From positions 1,984,001-2,048,000 of the forward strand of contig NZ_CP129238.1 in NCBI RefSeq assembly GCF_030413595.1: DNA of 64,000 bases, given 5' to 3'. Each line of letters opens with the position of its first letter. Positions within the stretch are counted from its first letter, which is position 1. This DNA is from Planococcus liqunii. Its GTDB lineage: Bacteria > Bacillota > Bacilli > Bacillales_A > Planococcaceae. The notes beneath the pieces are model-generated. The model did not search any database. It worked only from the letters and a program-made list of their open reading frames with translations, and was not told the origin of the DNA. Below are positions 24,386 through 33,043 of the stretch, piece by piece. Made by a program: the position numbers and the translations under genes.

Positions 24386-25651
24386 TTATTGAGGCGCTGT
24401 TTCTGCCACTTGTTTTGCCTGTTCGGTTGCCTTCTCCAATTCGCTCATCAAAGTTTCTTTTGATATATTTGCTTCCCCAACTACTTTCGGGTAGACATTT
24501 TCTACGACATAGCGGACTTGTTCACGGTATTGATACAGCTTCGGTGCCCCTTCGAACGAATCGAACTGTTTGATGTTCTGTGCTGACAGCGGATATTTCG
24601 CCGCATCAGATTCCACCAATTCCATTGTCGGCATATGAGTCGGCGCCTGTCCGCTGTCAGCCCAGTTGATTAAGTTTTCCGGCGTATACATATATTTTAG
24701 AAACTCGGCAATTCCGGCAATCCGCTCTTCATCTGTTACCGATGAAGGCAAAGCCAGTGTATGGCCAGCTCCATATACCCCCGGCTGTTCTCCAATGACC
24801 GGCACAGAGGCAATTCCCAAATCATCGCCATACGCTTCTTTGACCGCCTGGTAATACCAAGGACCGGTTAAAGCAGTCGCCGTCTGCACAGCGCTTCCGC
24901 CTTCATCTACTTGTTTCATGAATGCCTGGAATTCACCATCAAGCCCCAAGCCTTCAGGAGAAATCTTGTCTTTAAAAATCATATTGTTGTAAATCATCAA
25001 AGCGTCTGCTAATTCTTCCTGCGCAAAATTCATGTAATTATCTTCAACCAGATCAATGCCATTTTGGGCAGCGACCGTCATGATAAACCATTCGCCAAGG
25101 CCGGCACTCGGGACGCCGGTTGCAAAAAGGTTCGGATCCTGCTGCTGGAGCGATTGCGTCAAACTCACAAAATCCTCATAGTTTTGAGGGGCTTCAGGTG
25201 CCAATTTTTTGTTATAGAACATTGTCATCGGATGGATATCAAGAGGCACTGCAAAGACGCCGTCATCAAAGGTCACTTGTTCTTTAGCTTTATCGTGGAA
25301 ATCATCCGGGCTGATGCCGGCAGTTTCCATGACGCTGCTGATGTCCTGGATCATTCCGTCCTGCTTGTAGGTCTCAAGCAGATCCGTATGAATGATCACT
25401 AAATCATAGTTTCCCGTTTTAAATTTGGTGTAATGGTCTTTTTCCTGGGATTCTTTGATCACATACTTATCTTGCGACTCGTTAAATCCGTTGGTGATCT
25501 TTTTCATAAAATCACCATCACCGCCGGTGAAGCCGTTAATGTACGTCAACTCAATCTTTCCATCTGCTGTTTCCCCGCTTCCTGATCCACCGCCACAAGC
25601 CGATAAAAATAGTACAGCCAAAATTACTAGAAAAAATGCCAGCTTTTTCAA
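24386..25651 (-). CDS. Sugar ABC transporter substrate-binding lipoprotein
   Basis: Extracellular solute-binding protein of family 1, 421 residues, anchored by lipid at the cysteine of LSAC (about Cys19); GGGSGSGE forms the flexible linker. Internal patterns FYNKKLAPEAPQNYEDFVSL and YGAGHTLALPSS are typical of CUT1 binding proteins. The TTG start lies 8 nt after AAAAGGGGG. The promoter region carries a perfect cre box and a long palindrome, so expression probably responds to catabolite repression and to a dedicated regulator not encoded nearby. No glycosidase neighbours reveal the sugar. Confidence 0.9.
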   Translation of the reverse strand: MKKLAFFLVILAVLFLSACGGGSGSGETADGKIELTYINGFTGGDGDFMKKITNGFNESQDKYVIKESQEKDHYTKFKTGNYDLVIIHTDLLETYKQDGMIQDISSVMETAGISPDDFHDKAKEQVTFDDGVFAVPLDIHPMTMFYNKKLAPEAPQNYEDFVSLTQSLQQQDPNLFATGVPSAGLGEWFIMTVAAQNGIDLVEDNYMNFAQEELADALMIYNNMIFKDKISPEGLGLDGEFQAFMKQVDEGGSAVQTATALTGPWYYQAVKEAYGDDLGIASVPVIGEQPGVYGAGHTLALPSSVTDEERIAGIAEFLKYMYTPENLINWADSGQAPTHMPTMELVESDAAKYPLSAQNIKQFDSFEGAPKLYQYREQVRYVVENVYPKVVGEANISKETLMSELEKATEQAKQVAETAPQ

Positions 25652-25673
25652 TGACTTGACCCCCTTTTAAATT

Positions 25674-25687
25674 TGATAGCGCTTACA
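25674..25687 (-). promoter_or_regulatory. cre site (CcpA operator)
   Basis: Minus-strand TGTAAGCGCTATCA fits the Bacillus cre consensus TGWAANCGNTNWCA at all 14 positions, 23 bp before the binding-protein start codon. CcpA is expected to repress there. Confidence 0.85.
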
Positions 25688-25693
25688 TCAAAA

Positions 25694-25722
25694 TTTACTG
25701 AAAATACTATAATTTCAGTAAA
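25694..25722. promoter_or_regulatory. Perfect 10-bp inverted repeat, candidate operator
   Basis: Arms TTTACTGAAA and TTTCAGTAAA are separated by 9 bp and cover a TATAGT that may be the -10 element. This is a likely site for a sugar-specific repressor, which is not encoded nearby. Confidence 0.6.
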
Positions 25723-25973
25723 AAAAGACCTTTTCAATAACTTTATACGATTTTTGTACATATTAACCCCATTAGCTAAATATCTATCTTCTGCACTAAT
25801 TCCTTATTCATAGGTTTTATAAACCTGTTTCGCCCATCAATTTCAAATAAATGGAACGCAGACAACCGTTCGATTTACGTTCCGCCGTCTTTCAAAAGTT
25901 GGCAAAGGTGCTTCGAAGCATGCAAAAAGGCCGGCTCTATAAGCAGAGGCGGCCCATTGGCATCGGTTTTATT

Positions 25974-27716
25974 TCAGTTGAACCTTTTCTCTTCCTCTTC
26001 AACCAAGACAGAAATATGCTGAAATTGATCCATGTCGAACAATCCACAGTCCGTAATTTTCAAATGTGGAATAACAGGAAGTGATAAAAATGACAAAGTT
26101 AAGAAAGCATTAAAATTCTCCGGAGCCTCCAGTTTCGCCAATCCCGCATCAATCCCTTTAAGTTCATCGTAGACTTCTTCAAAGCCTGATTCAGCCATTA
26201 GCCCGGCAGCCGGCAAGGCAAGAGCCGCCAACACTTCCCCTTCATTGACAACCACCAAGCCGCCTTCCATTTGTTTTAAAGCTTCGACTGCGGCAACAAT
26301 ATCTGCATCATTGGTGCCTGCCGAAATGATATTGTGCGAATCGTGCGCAACGGTCGTGGCAATCGCCCCTCTTTTTAGCCCCAGGCCTTTCACAATGCCG
26401 ACTCCAACATTTCCAAGCGCCTGATGCCTTTCGACCACAACGATTTTCAGCAAATCTCTTTCAGGATTCGGGACAAAGCACCCTCTTTCGGTATCGACTA
26501 CTTCCACCAAATGGTCTGTGACCAAGCTGTACGGATTTATACCAATAATATGCGCTTTTGCATTTTCCGGTAAAGGGATTTGTAGATCTTGTTTGGTGAA
26601 ATCGAGAATATTCACCGTGTTCCGAACGTGATTTGCTGCTGTGCCTTGAGTCCATGGTCCGGCATAGCGCCCATTTTCCGCTGCAAGCTTTCCGTTTTTG
26701 TATACTTGGTGGATCTTAAATTCTTCTAAGTTATCCAATAGGATGAAATCGGCATCATAGCCAGGGGCAATAGCGCCTTTTCTATGCAAGCCGTAACACT
26801 GGGCTGCGTTGAAACTTGCCATTGAAATCGCTGTAATCGGGTCTAACCCATAGCGAATGGCAATTCGGACGTTGTAATCGATGCTTCCTTCTTCGATCAA
26901 ATCATCCAGATGCTTGTCATCTGTACAAAACAAACAGCGGTGGGCATTTTTCTCGTTGACCGCTTCAAGCAGCGAAGTTAAATTCTTGGCAACTGACCCT
27001 TCCCGCAGCATGACGTACATACCGCGCTCCAGCCGCATAACCGCTTCTTCTTTAGTAACGCATTCATGGTCTGTCGTAATGCCCGCAGCCAGATAGACAT
27101 TGATATCGTTTTCTTGCAGCCCGGAAGCATGGCCATCGATTTGTGGGCTAAGCAGCAACTTGTCCATCATTCCGTCCGCTCCTTGGGCAACCGATGGGAA
27201 ATCCATCACTTCCGCGATTCCCATGACCCGTTTGTGGCTTATAAATTGATGGAGGTCTTCCGAACTCAGTGAAGCTCCTGAATTTTCAAAAGCTGTTGCC
27301 GGCACACAGGATGGCAGCATGACCAACACTTCAAGCTGGGCATCTTCAGAATCGTTGAGCATAAATTCGATTCCTTCTGAACCGCATACATTGGCGATTT
27401 CATGCGGATCGGTGATGACGGTTGTTACGCCATGAGGCAAAACCACTCGCGAAAATTGATGCGGCGTGACCATGGATGATTCAATATGGACATGGGCGTC
27501 TATAAGGCCTGGGCATATATAGCGGCCTTCTGCATCAATTTCCCGGTTGCCCCGGTATTCGCCGATGCCGACAATGACGCCATCTTGGATAGCGATATCC
27601 CCCTTTGTCAGCTCTTTCGTAAAGACGTTGACGATTTTTGCATTTCGGATTACTAGGTCGGCCGCTTGTTGTTTATGGGCTGTGAAAATCCGTGTTTTGA
27701 GCTGTTCTCGGTTCAT
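25974..27716 (-). CDS. adeC: Adenine deaminase
   Basis: Converts adenine to hypoxanthine and ammonia in purine salvage. The 580-residue amidohydrolase shows PGLIDAHVHIESSMV (metal-binding HxH, about residues 70-84), TTVITDPHEIANVCG, FCTDDKHLDDL and the C-terminal domain with TVAHDSHNIISAG. Length agrees with bacterial AdeC. AAAGGAG precedes the ATG, though at a long spacing. It lies 23 bp after the MBL-type gene and is probably co-transcribed. Together with the nucleoside hydrolase at 1756 it gives the window two purine-salvage steps, but they are 23 kb apart. Confidence 0.93.
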   Translation of the reverse strand: MNREQLKTRIFTAHKQQAADLVIRNAKIVNVFTKELTKGDIAIQDGVIVGIGEYRGNREIDAEGRYICPGLIDAHVHIESSMVTPHQFSRVVLPHGVTTVITDPHEIANVCGSEGIEFMLNDSEDAQLEVLVMLPSCVPATAFENSGASLSSEDLHQFISHKRVMGIAEVMDFPSVAQGADGMMDKLLLSPQIDGHASGLQENDINVYLAAGITTDHECVTKEEAVMRLERGMYVMLREGSVAKNLTSLLEAVNEKNAHRCLFCTDDKHLDDLIEEGSIDYNVRIAIRYGLDPITAISMASFNAAQCYGLHRKGAIAPGYDADFILLDNLEEFKIHQVYKNGKLAAENGRYAGPWTQGTAANHVRNTVNILDFTKQDLQIPLPENAKAHIIGINPYSLVTDHLVEVVDTERGCFVPNPERDLLKIVVVERHQALGNVGVGIVKGLGLKRGAIATTVAHDSHNIISAGTNDADIVAAVEALKQMEGGLVVVNEGEVLAALALPAAGLMAESGFEEVYDELKGIDAGLAKLEAPENFNAFLTLSFLSLPVIPHLKITDCGLFDMDQFQHISVLVEEEEKRFN

Positions 27717-27739
27717 GGCGGCAATTCGCTCCTTTGGGC

Positions 27740-28570
27740 TTAAGTTTCAAATAATTTTCCGTTGATTGCATCGATATAGCGCATTGCAGACTGCTGGATC
27801 CGTTCATCCGCTTGGTCCGGAATGATGCGCTGAAACGCGTCGTATACCCGTTTAAATTCGATAGTGCTGAGCTTCTTTGCCATTCTTTCGACAATGCCTG
27901 GCGGCAAGGGAATGAAGTTCGGGTAGCTGTACATAAAACTTGCCCAGTCTCGCCCTGGCATCACCCGGACAATATCGCCCGGAAGCAGCACTCCTTTTCG
28001 GTCAAAGCCATTTTGCCACTCGAGCACGGCCCCTCCTTTGAAATGTCCACCCAGCCGGTGAAGAACCAATCCTGCGTGCAGCACAAGCGATTCCCCAGAC
28101 CAGAAAACCATTTTTTCGCTTGGCCGAGTGACCCACTTCCTGTCATCTTCGTGGATATAGATTTTGGCATCCAGCGCATCTGCCCATTCAACTTGGCTGC
28201 CATAATAATGCGGATGGGACAACGCAATGGCATCAACTCCATCCATTTTCTTAATGGCCTCAATAGAATTCGCATCGACATAGGTAATACAATCCCACAT
28301 AAGATGAAAGCCGCTTTCCTGAACAATATAAGCGGACTGGCCAATCGCAAAATCCGGTTTGGTTTTCACGCTAAACAAGCTTTCTTCTTCTTTTTTGAAA
28401 AAATTTTTGTACGGCTCTGTATTGACCATGTGTTCAAGCGTCGTCCATTTTTGTCCGGTATGGTAGACATATTGCCGTTCTTCACTGCAAATCCGGCAAC
28501 TATTTGGGGGCACTACAGAATTTTCGTATTGTACGCCGCACGTTTCACAAATGAACTTTTGCAAAACCAT
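27740..28570 (-). CDS. Atypical MBL-fold protein with N-terminal zinc ribbon
   Basis: A 276-residue protein. Residues 8-28 hold a CxxC...CxxC rubredoxin-like zinc ribbon (Cys 8, 11, 25, 28). The rest has the order of an MBL hydrolase: SHPHYYGS (119-125) at the metal motif, GGHFKGG (174-180) and LLPGD (195-199). The usual HxHxDH is reduced to HPHYYG: two histidines remain but the aspartate and third histidine are gone. Function is unknown; coupling to adeC suggests a role around purine use. The ATG touches GAGGG; a TTG two codons later has better spacing. Confidence 0.75.
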   Translation of the reverse strand: MVLQKFICETCGVQYENSVVPPNSCRICSEERQYVYHTGQKWTTLEHMVNTEPYKNFFKKEEESLFSVKTKPDFAIGQSAYIVQESGFHLMWDCITYVDANSIEAIKKMDGVDAIALSHPHYYGSQVEWADALDAKIYIHEDDRKWVTRPSEKMVFWSGESLVLHAGLVLHRLGGHFKGGAVLEWQNGFDRKGVLLPGDIVRVMPGRDWASFMYSYPNFIPLPPGIVERMAKKLSTIEFKRVYDAFQRIIPDQADERIQQSAMRYIDAINGKLFET

Positions 28571-28660
28571 CCCTCATTTCGATTTCGTTTCATAATCAGT
28601 GAGTCCATTATAAGTTAATATTCAAATAATTCACATCTTCTTTTGCTAAAATAGACGAAT

Positions 28661-28688
28661 AAAAAAGGATCCGATGTTCCGGACCCTT
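28661..28688 (-). terminator. Terminator after peroxiredoxin-like gene
   Basis: Imperfect stem AAGG-TCCG/CGGA-CCTT followed by TTTTTT on the minus strand, 12 bp past the stop. Confidence 0.7.
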
Positions 28689-28699
28689 GGGGCAATCGA

Positions 28700-29209
28700 T
28701 TATACGGTAGACATTTTTTTCTTGATAAATTTAATGACTTGCTGAAGACCGTCGGCTGTTGGCCGGCCGTAAGGGCTGGTCTGTCTCTGTTGATAAAGCA
28801 ATTTACCTTCTTCATCCATTAAAAAATACGCCGGTTCACCGTGGATGCCTGTATCTTCATAGGGTGCATTTTCTACGTGTATATAAACATCGAATTGATT
28901 TAGTACTTTGAAGTTTTCATCCGCCAACACCGGAAAAGTTAACTTCAACTCTTGTGACATATTTTTTAAGTCTGCTAACTTGTCCGTGGAAACGGTAACC
29001 AAACGGATATCGCCATCTTCAAACGCCTTTTTGTTCAACTCTAAATCTTCCAGTGCTTTGATGCAGGCAGAACACCAGGAACCCCTAAAAAATACAAGGA
29101 GATGCCATTGTCTTTCTATTTTTTTCTGTGGATCAAAAGAAAACGGTTCTCCAGATACGGCTGGCAGCGTAAATCCAGGCATGGATTCTCCCAAACTGAA
29201 GTTTGGCAT
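28700..29209 (-). CDS. AhpC/TSA-type peroxiredoxin-like thiol protein
   Basis: A 169-residue thioredoxin-fold protein. Its active site is FFRGSWCSACIKAL (about residues 41-54): a CxxC pair in the place where peroxiredoxins have T-x-x-C. TFPVLAD and EPAYFLMDEEGKLLY are typical of the AhpC-TSA family. No signal peptide is visible, so it acts in the cytoplasm, as a peroxidase or disulfide reductase. The start at 29209 follows AGGAGG closely. Confidence 0.82.
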   Translation of the reverse strand: MPNFSLGESMPGFTLPAVSGEPFSFDPQKKIERQWHLLVFFRGSWCSACIKALEDLELNKKAFEDGDIRLVTVSTDKLADLKNMSQELKLTFPVLADENFKVLNQFDVYIHVENAPYEDTGIHGEPAYFLMDEEGKLLYQQRQTSPYGRPTADGLQQVIKFIKKKMSTV

Positions 29210-29420
29210 TATTCTTCCTCCTAGCTTATATTTTCCGAACATTGGATCCGGGAATGACCAGGAAAAGAAAAACTAAACAATATCACGTTCCCTTTTCGAT
29301 TGATTTAACCAACTACTATTAATAGCCATCATCCCAGCATTCCATTTCATAAACAATGTTTAAGTTCCGCGATTAGCGGAATACTACAACAGAAGAAACT
29401 AAATGAAAGCAGGGATATGA

Positions 29421-29834
29421 ATGGCCATGGATATCGAACAATTGCCTTCAACAAAATCGAGGATTACGATGAACACGCCAGAGTCGATTAACGGAGAAAT
29501 TGAACGGCAAATAGAAGCAAACGTCAACTACTTTAAGCGCCAGGACAAAGAAACGATTGAGCGGCGCATCCTTCATTTGGAAGAGGAATGGGACACAGAG
29601 CGGGTGCTGGAATTGAATATGGCCTCAATCGCCTTGGTCTCTTCAATGCTTGGGCTGGCTGTAAACAAAAAGTGGATGTATGTGAGTGGAGCTGTCAGTG
29701 TCTTTATGCTGCAGCATGCCATACAGGGCTGGTGCCCGCCGCTGCCATTGATCAGAAAGCTTGGCATTCGGACAGTGGATGAAATCAATTTGGAAAAGCA
29801 GGCGCTTCAAAATTTGCTGGATGACGAATTCTAA
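29421..29834 (+). CDS. DUF2892 family membrane protein
   Basis: A 137-residue protein with a charged N-terminal part (IERRILHLEEEWDTERVLELN, residues about 46-66), a two-helix membrane hairpin (MASIALVSSMLGLAVN, YVSGAVSVFMLQHAIQG) and the conserved WCPPLPLIRKLGIRT that ends the DUF2892 domain. Function is unknown; relatives accompany sulfurtransferases such as YgaP, but none is adjacent. A terminator follows 20 bp after the stop. Confidence 0.78.
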   Translation: MAMDIEQLPSTKSRITMNTPESINGEIERQIEANVNYFKRQDKETIERRILHLEEEWDTERVLELNMASIALVSSMLGLAVNKKWMYVSGAVSVFMLQHAIQGWCPPLPLIRKLGIRTVDEINLEKQALQNLLDDEF

Positions 29835-29853
29835 AGCAAGCGAATGAAATCAA

Positions 29854-29887
29854 AAAAGAGAATGCCCACCAAGGGCATTCTCTTTTT
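29854..29887 (+). terminator. Terminator after DUF2892 gene
   Basis: Perfect stem AAAAGAGAATGCCC/GGGCATTCTCTTTT with a 5-nt loop and a T-run. Confidence 0.92.
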
Positions 29888-29929
29888 CAGGGTGTCGAGA
29901 AACATTCCATTCTCTAAGCCATTTCGCTC

Positions 29930-30205
29930 CAAGTGGACGCTAAAGTTCTCTTTTTATCAGAAAGAGTGGATGAGTAGGCATGCTATTTATTCACAGTTCA
30001 CTGTCGATATGGAGCAAACCAGCGGAGAAAAACGTACTGCTCCTGCGCAAGCTCGTCGCAAAGACTTAACCTCGCAGGCTTCGGCTAATGTCTTGCCTGC
30101 GGGGCAGCGTAAGCGACGAGACAGCCGAGACCCCGCAACGCAAGAAATGATAGGGCTTGGCGCCCGCGGCAAGCGCAGCTGGGTTGCGGAATTCCGGAGA
30201 TATTC
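29930..30205. repeat. Dispersed extragenic stem-loop repeat (degenerate)
   Basis: About 275 bp of GC-rich non-coding DNA between two genes. It has the look of the large repeat common in Bacillales intergenic regions: GGAGC... CTCCTGCG... GCAGGC... CCTGCGGGG... GCGTAAGCGACGAG... GACCCCGC... CCCGCGGCAAGCG. It can fold into a long hairpin: CTCGTCGC at 30052-30059 pairs with GCGACGAG at 30113-30120, and inside it GCAGGC (30074-30079) pairs with GCCTGC (30095-30100). The family match is from memory; only one copy is in this window. Confidence 0.6.
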
Positions 30206-30239
30206 TAAGCAAAATTTTTTCTATATCTTTTTGCTGTTC

Positions 30240-31502
30240 TTATAGATTGCCGTCTGTCGGTTTTTTGTCTTCCTCTTGGGCTTTTGCTTCAAATTTATCC
30301 AATTGGCGCTTCGCGAAGTCGCGGCCGCCGATGCCAAAAGCGATGGCGAAGGCTACGGCTAGTCCTGCGATGATGAACAGGAACGCCAAGTTGACGATGT
30401 TAGTAGCAAAGTTCAATTGGTCAAGCGTCATGAAAACCGCCATGATGATGATGGCATATTTGACAATCGCACCATACATACGGTTTCCGGAAGCACGCTG
30501 GACGTAATTTCCAAGCAAGTTGGCGCCGACAATGCCAAGCCCTAGAATGATCAAGGCACTCAAGACCAGCGGCAAGTAGCTGATAATGGAAGTACCGATA
30601 TTGTTCAATACATCCAGTTGAAGCACATTCAATGCTTCAACCGTAAAGAACACGATGATCAAGATTTGCACGACCTTGCCGATGATTGCAGCGATATCAA
30701 AAGTCGGCATATTCGGCCGTGAACCTGAATTCAATGAACGGGAAATGTTGTCAAGCCCCGTGCCTTTCAGCAGGCTGCTCAGCAAATCACCGACAAATTT
30801 CCCGATGGCAACACCGACTAAAATCAGAATGATTGCCACAAAGATATTTGGAATCATGTTCAGGACTTGATTGAGCATCGCTGTAATTGGACGCGAAATC
30901 GAATCGATATTCAAGGTTTCCAGTGCCACTGTGACTATGGGAATCAATACAAGGACGAATACAACATTAGCGAGAACATTAGCCAAAGTGTTTTTGTTGC
31001 TCGGCGACATCTTTTCAGGCGTGCCGGTTTTATTCGTCAGTTTGTTGAACCATTTGTCGATGTTGATCGTTGTTAAGATCGTTGCAACCAGATTCTTGAC
31101 GAACTTGGCAACAAAATAGCCAAGAATGAGGATAATGGCTGCCATTAATAAGTTCGGCAAAAATGCCAGCAGTTTATCCATCATATTCGAAATCGGAGCA
31201 GCTACAGCTCTCATATTCAGTTGGTCAAAGACACTCGGAAGAAACAGGATAAAGACAAGGTAATAGAAAATTTTTCCGATTGAGTCCAGTTTGCTGTCAG
31301 CGTCTTCCTGGGTTTTTGCCATATGGCCTTTGACCATGGCTCTTGGGGCCCCGGCTTTTTTAAGCCCTTTCGTAAAGATGGCGCGGACAATCGTTGCGAC
31401 CAGCCAGGCAACAAGCAGCAACAGGATGGCGCCGATGACATTGGGAATAAAATTGACGATTGTCGTTCCCATGTCCCGGAATGCTCCGGTAAATTGGTTC
31501 AT
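30240..31502 (-). CDS. CmpX-like multi-helix membrane protein (TM_helix repeats)
   Basis: A 420-residue membrane protein built of repeated units of the conserved-TM-helix type found in CmpX and small mechanosensitive-channel relatives. Similar segments recur, for example IPNVIGAILLLLVAWLVATIVRAIF, LPNLLMAAIILILGYFVAKFVKNLV and IPNIFVAIILILVGVAIGKFVGDLL, plus a fourth near residue 330. No MscS beta domain is present. The role may be in envelope stress; not proven. The start at 31502 has GGAGG 8 nt upstream; the ATG at 31517 contains the ribosome site itself. Confidence 0.8.
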   Translation of the reverse strand: MNQFTGAFRDMGTTIVNFIPNVIGAILLLLVAWLVATIVRAIFTKGLKKAGAPRAMVKGHMAKTQEDADSKLDSIGKIFYYLVFILFLPSVFDQLNMRAVAAPISNMMDKLLAFLPNLLMAAIILILGYFVAKFVKNLVATILTTINIDKWFNKLTNKTGTPEKMSPSNKNTLANVLANVVFVLVLIPIVTVALETLNIDSISRPITAMLNQVLNMIPNIFVAIILILVGVAIGKFVGDLLSSLLKGTGLDNISRSLNSGSRPNMPTFDIAAIIGKVVQILIIVFFTVEALNVLQLDVLNNIGTSIISYLPLVLSALIILGLGIVGANLLGNYVQRASGNRMYGAIVKYAIIIMAVFMTLDQLNFATNIVNLAFLFIIAGLAVAFAIAFGIGGRDFAKRQLDKFEAKAQEEDKKPTDGNL

Positions 31503-31636
31503 GTGCTTCTCCTCCATTCAGTTAGGTATTTATAATTGCATCTTTCCTATTCCCTCTGTCATTCTTCCTAAACAAATATGTCAATATTTTATGAATCTTC
31601 AATCAAAAAAGATATTTCGCTGGGTCTTTAGACCAC

Positions 31637-31670
31637 AAAAAAACGGCTGATTAAAATCAGTCGTTTTTTC
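31637..31670 (-). terminator. Terminator after tRNA-Ser
   Basis: Stem AACGACTGATT/AATCAGCCGTT with one G-T-type mismatch, then TTTTTTT, 13 bp downstream of the tRNA. Confidence 0.88.
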
Positions 31671-31682
31671 TACAGACGATGA

Positions 31683-31770
31683 CGGAGATGAGAGGATTCG
31701 AACCCCCGCGGCGCATGCACGCCCTAACTGATTTCGAGTCAGCCCCCTTCAGCCTCTTGGGTACATCTCC
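31683..31770 (-). tRNA. tRNA-Ser (anticodon CGA)
   Basis: An 88-nt serine tRNA. The acceptor stem GGAGATG pairs with CATCTCC and the discriminator is G. The anticodon arm is GCTGA-CTCGAAA-TCAGT with CGA at the centre, reading UCG codons. The long variable arm characteristic of tRNA-Ser lies between it and the GGTTCGAATCC T-loop. The 3' CCA is not encoded. It is a single gene with its own promoter and terminator. Confidence 0.95.
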
Positions 31771-31784
31771 AGTATGATATTTTT

Positions 31785-31812
31785 ATTTTAGCATCGCACA
31801 TGGTCTTGTCAA
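31785..31812 (-). promoter_or_regulatory. Promoter of tRNA-Ser
   Basis: Minus-strand TTGACA, 16-bp spacer, TAAAAT; the -10 ends about 15 bp before the tRNA. Confidence 0.8.
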
Positions 31813-31853
31813 TTCGTTCACTCCCGCTTTTTAAAGAAGCGGAATGCCAGGCA

Positions 31854-31878
31854 GAAAAAAAGGCAACCTAAGCTGCCC
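31854..31878 (-). terminator. Weak terminator after mtlD
   Basis: Short GGCAG/TTGCC stem with a 6-nt loop followed by seven T on the minus strand, about 14 bp past the mtlD stop. Confidence 0.55.
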
Positions 31879-31891
31879 CTTAACTAACTCC

Positions 31892-33043
31892 TTACTTTTT
31901 CATTGCATCCAATTGCTTCATGACCGCTCCAATAAGCGGATCGCCGTCTGGCAATCCGGAAATTTGGCGGAAAGCACTTTCGTATCCCTGCTCATTGATC
32001 TGTTTTTGCAGTTCCCGCGCCTCATCGTCTTCATCGTTTTCATAAAGCAAAACCGCAGCGATGACCGTCGCTAAATTGAGCGGTTCTTTTCCAGTCAATT
32101 GCATATAAAGGCTGGCTGGGCGGACCAGACGGTCATTGCTGCCCAATTTGCGGATCGGCCCTCTGCCCACCCGGGTGACAAAATCAGAAACGTAAGGGTT
32201 CCGGAAACGTTCAATGATTTTTTGCGTGTATTCCTTATGCCGGGAAGGGTCAAATCTATGCATCTGCACCAGGACTTCGCCGGTTTCTTCAAGTGTTCCC
32301 TGGAGAATGCGTTCAATTTCTTCATCGTCCATCGCTTCATTGATCGTCTGATACCCTTTGTACCGGCCTAAATAAGCAGGGACCGTATGTCCCGTATTGA
32401 CCGTGAACAGCTTCCGTTCAATATAAGGTTCCAACTCGTCCACATACGTAATGCCGTTAACAGGCGGTAGATCTCCCTTGATTGCCGGACGCTCCACTAC
32501 CCATTCAAAATATGGTTCGACGGCTACGCCTAAAAGATCGCCGCTGCGCTGGTCCGGAACGATGCGGTCTACCGCCGCGTTCGGAAAGCCGATCAGTTCA
32601 TCAGCCTGCCGCTTTTCTTCTGCTGATAAATGCTGGTAGACTTGTTCTTTCAAAAGCGAGCTGGCGCCGATCATGTTCTCGCAGGCAATGACGTTCAACG
32701 GCTCGGGCCGGTTTTGGAACCGCCTCCTTAGTCCTTCCGCCAGCAAAGCCGATATGGCCGGCAACACCTTCGGCCCAACAGCGGCCGTCACCAAATCGGC
32801 CCGGCTCAAGAACTCTGCTGCTTCTTCCGCATTTGTCATGCTGTTGATGCCGCTGACATTGCCGACCTGCAGCACTTCCCTTTTTTCACCTGTCAAAGTC
32901 ACTTCGTATTCTTTTTGTGCATTCAAGGCATTAATGACAGACTCGTTGACATCCAGAAAAAGTGTATGGTATCCGGACTGGCTAAGCAGCAATCCGATAA
33001 ACCCGCGGCCGATATTTCCTGCCCCAAAATGGACGGCTTGCAT
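31892..33043 (-). CDS. mtlD: Mannitol-1-phosphate 5-dehydrogenase
   Basis: Oxidises mannitol 1-phosphate to fructose 6-phosphate with NAD+. The 383-residue protein starts with the Rossmann motif HFGAGNIGRGFIG (residues 5-17); the catalytic region includes VDRIVPDQ and LFTVNTGHTVPAYLGRYKG. Length matches the family. The ATG directly follows the mtlF stop (TAAATG), with GAGGTGGGG as ribosome site. It is the last gene of the mannitol operon. Confidence 0.95.
   Translation of the reverse strand: MQAVHFGAGNIGRGFIGLLLSQSGYHTLFLDVNESVINALNAQKEYEVTLTGEKREVLQVGNVSGINSMTNAEEAAEFLSRADLVTAAVGPKVLPAISALLAEGLRRRFQNRPEPLNVIACENMIGASSLLKEQVYQHLSAEEKRQADELIGFPNAAVDRIVPDQRSGDLLGVAVEPYFEWVVERPAIKGDLPPVNGITYVDELEPYIERKLFTVNTGHTVPAYLGRYKGYQTINEAMDDEEIERILQGTLEETGEVLVQMHRFDPSRHKEYTQKIIERFRNPYVSDFVTRVGRGPIRKLGSNDRLVRPASLYMQLTGKEPLNLATVIAAVLLYENDEDDEARELQKQINEQGYESAFRQISGLPDGDPLIGAVMKQLDAMKK

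Noticed and set aside
27812..28618. 268-codon plus-strand open frame
   Set aside because: Antisense to the MBL-like gene; no ribosome site and no domain pattern, whereas the minus strand has a coherent protein.
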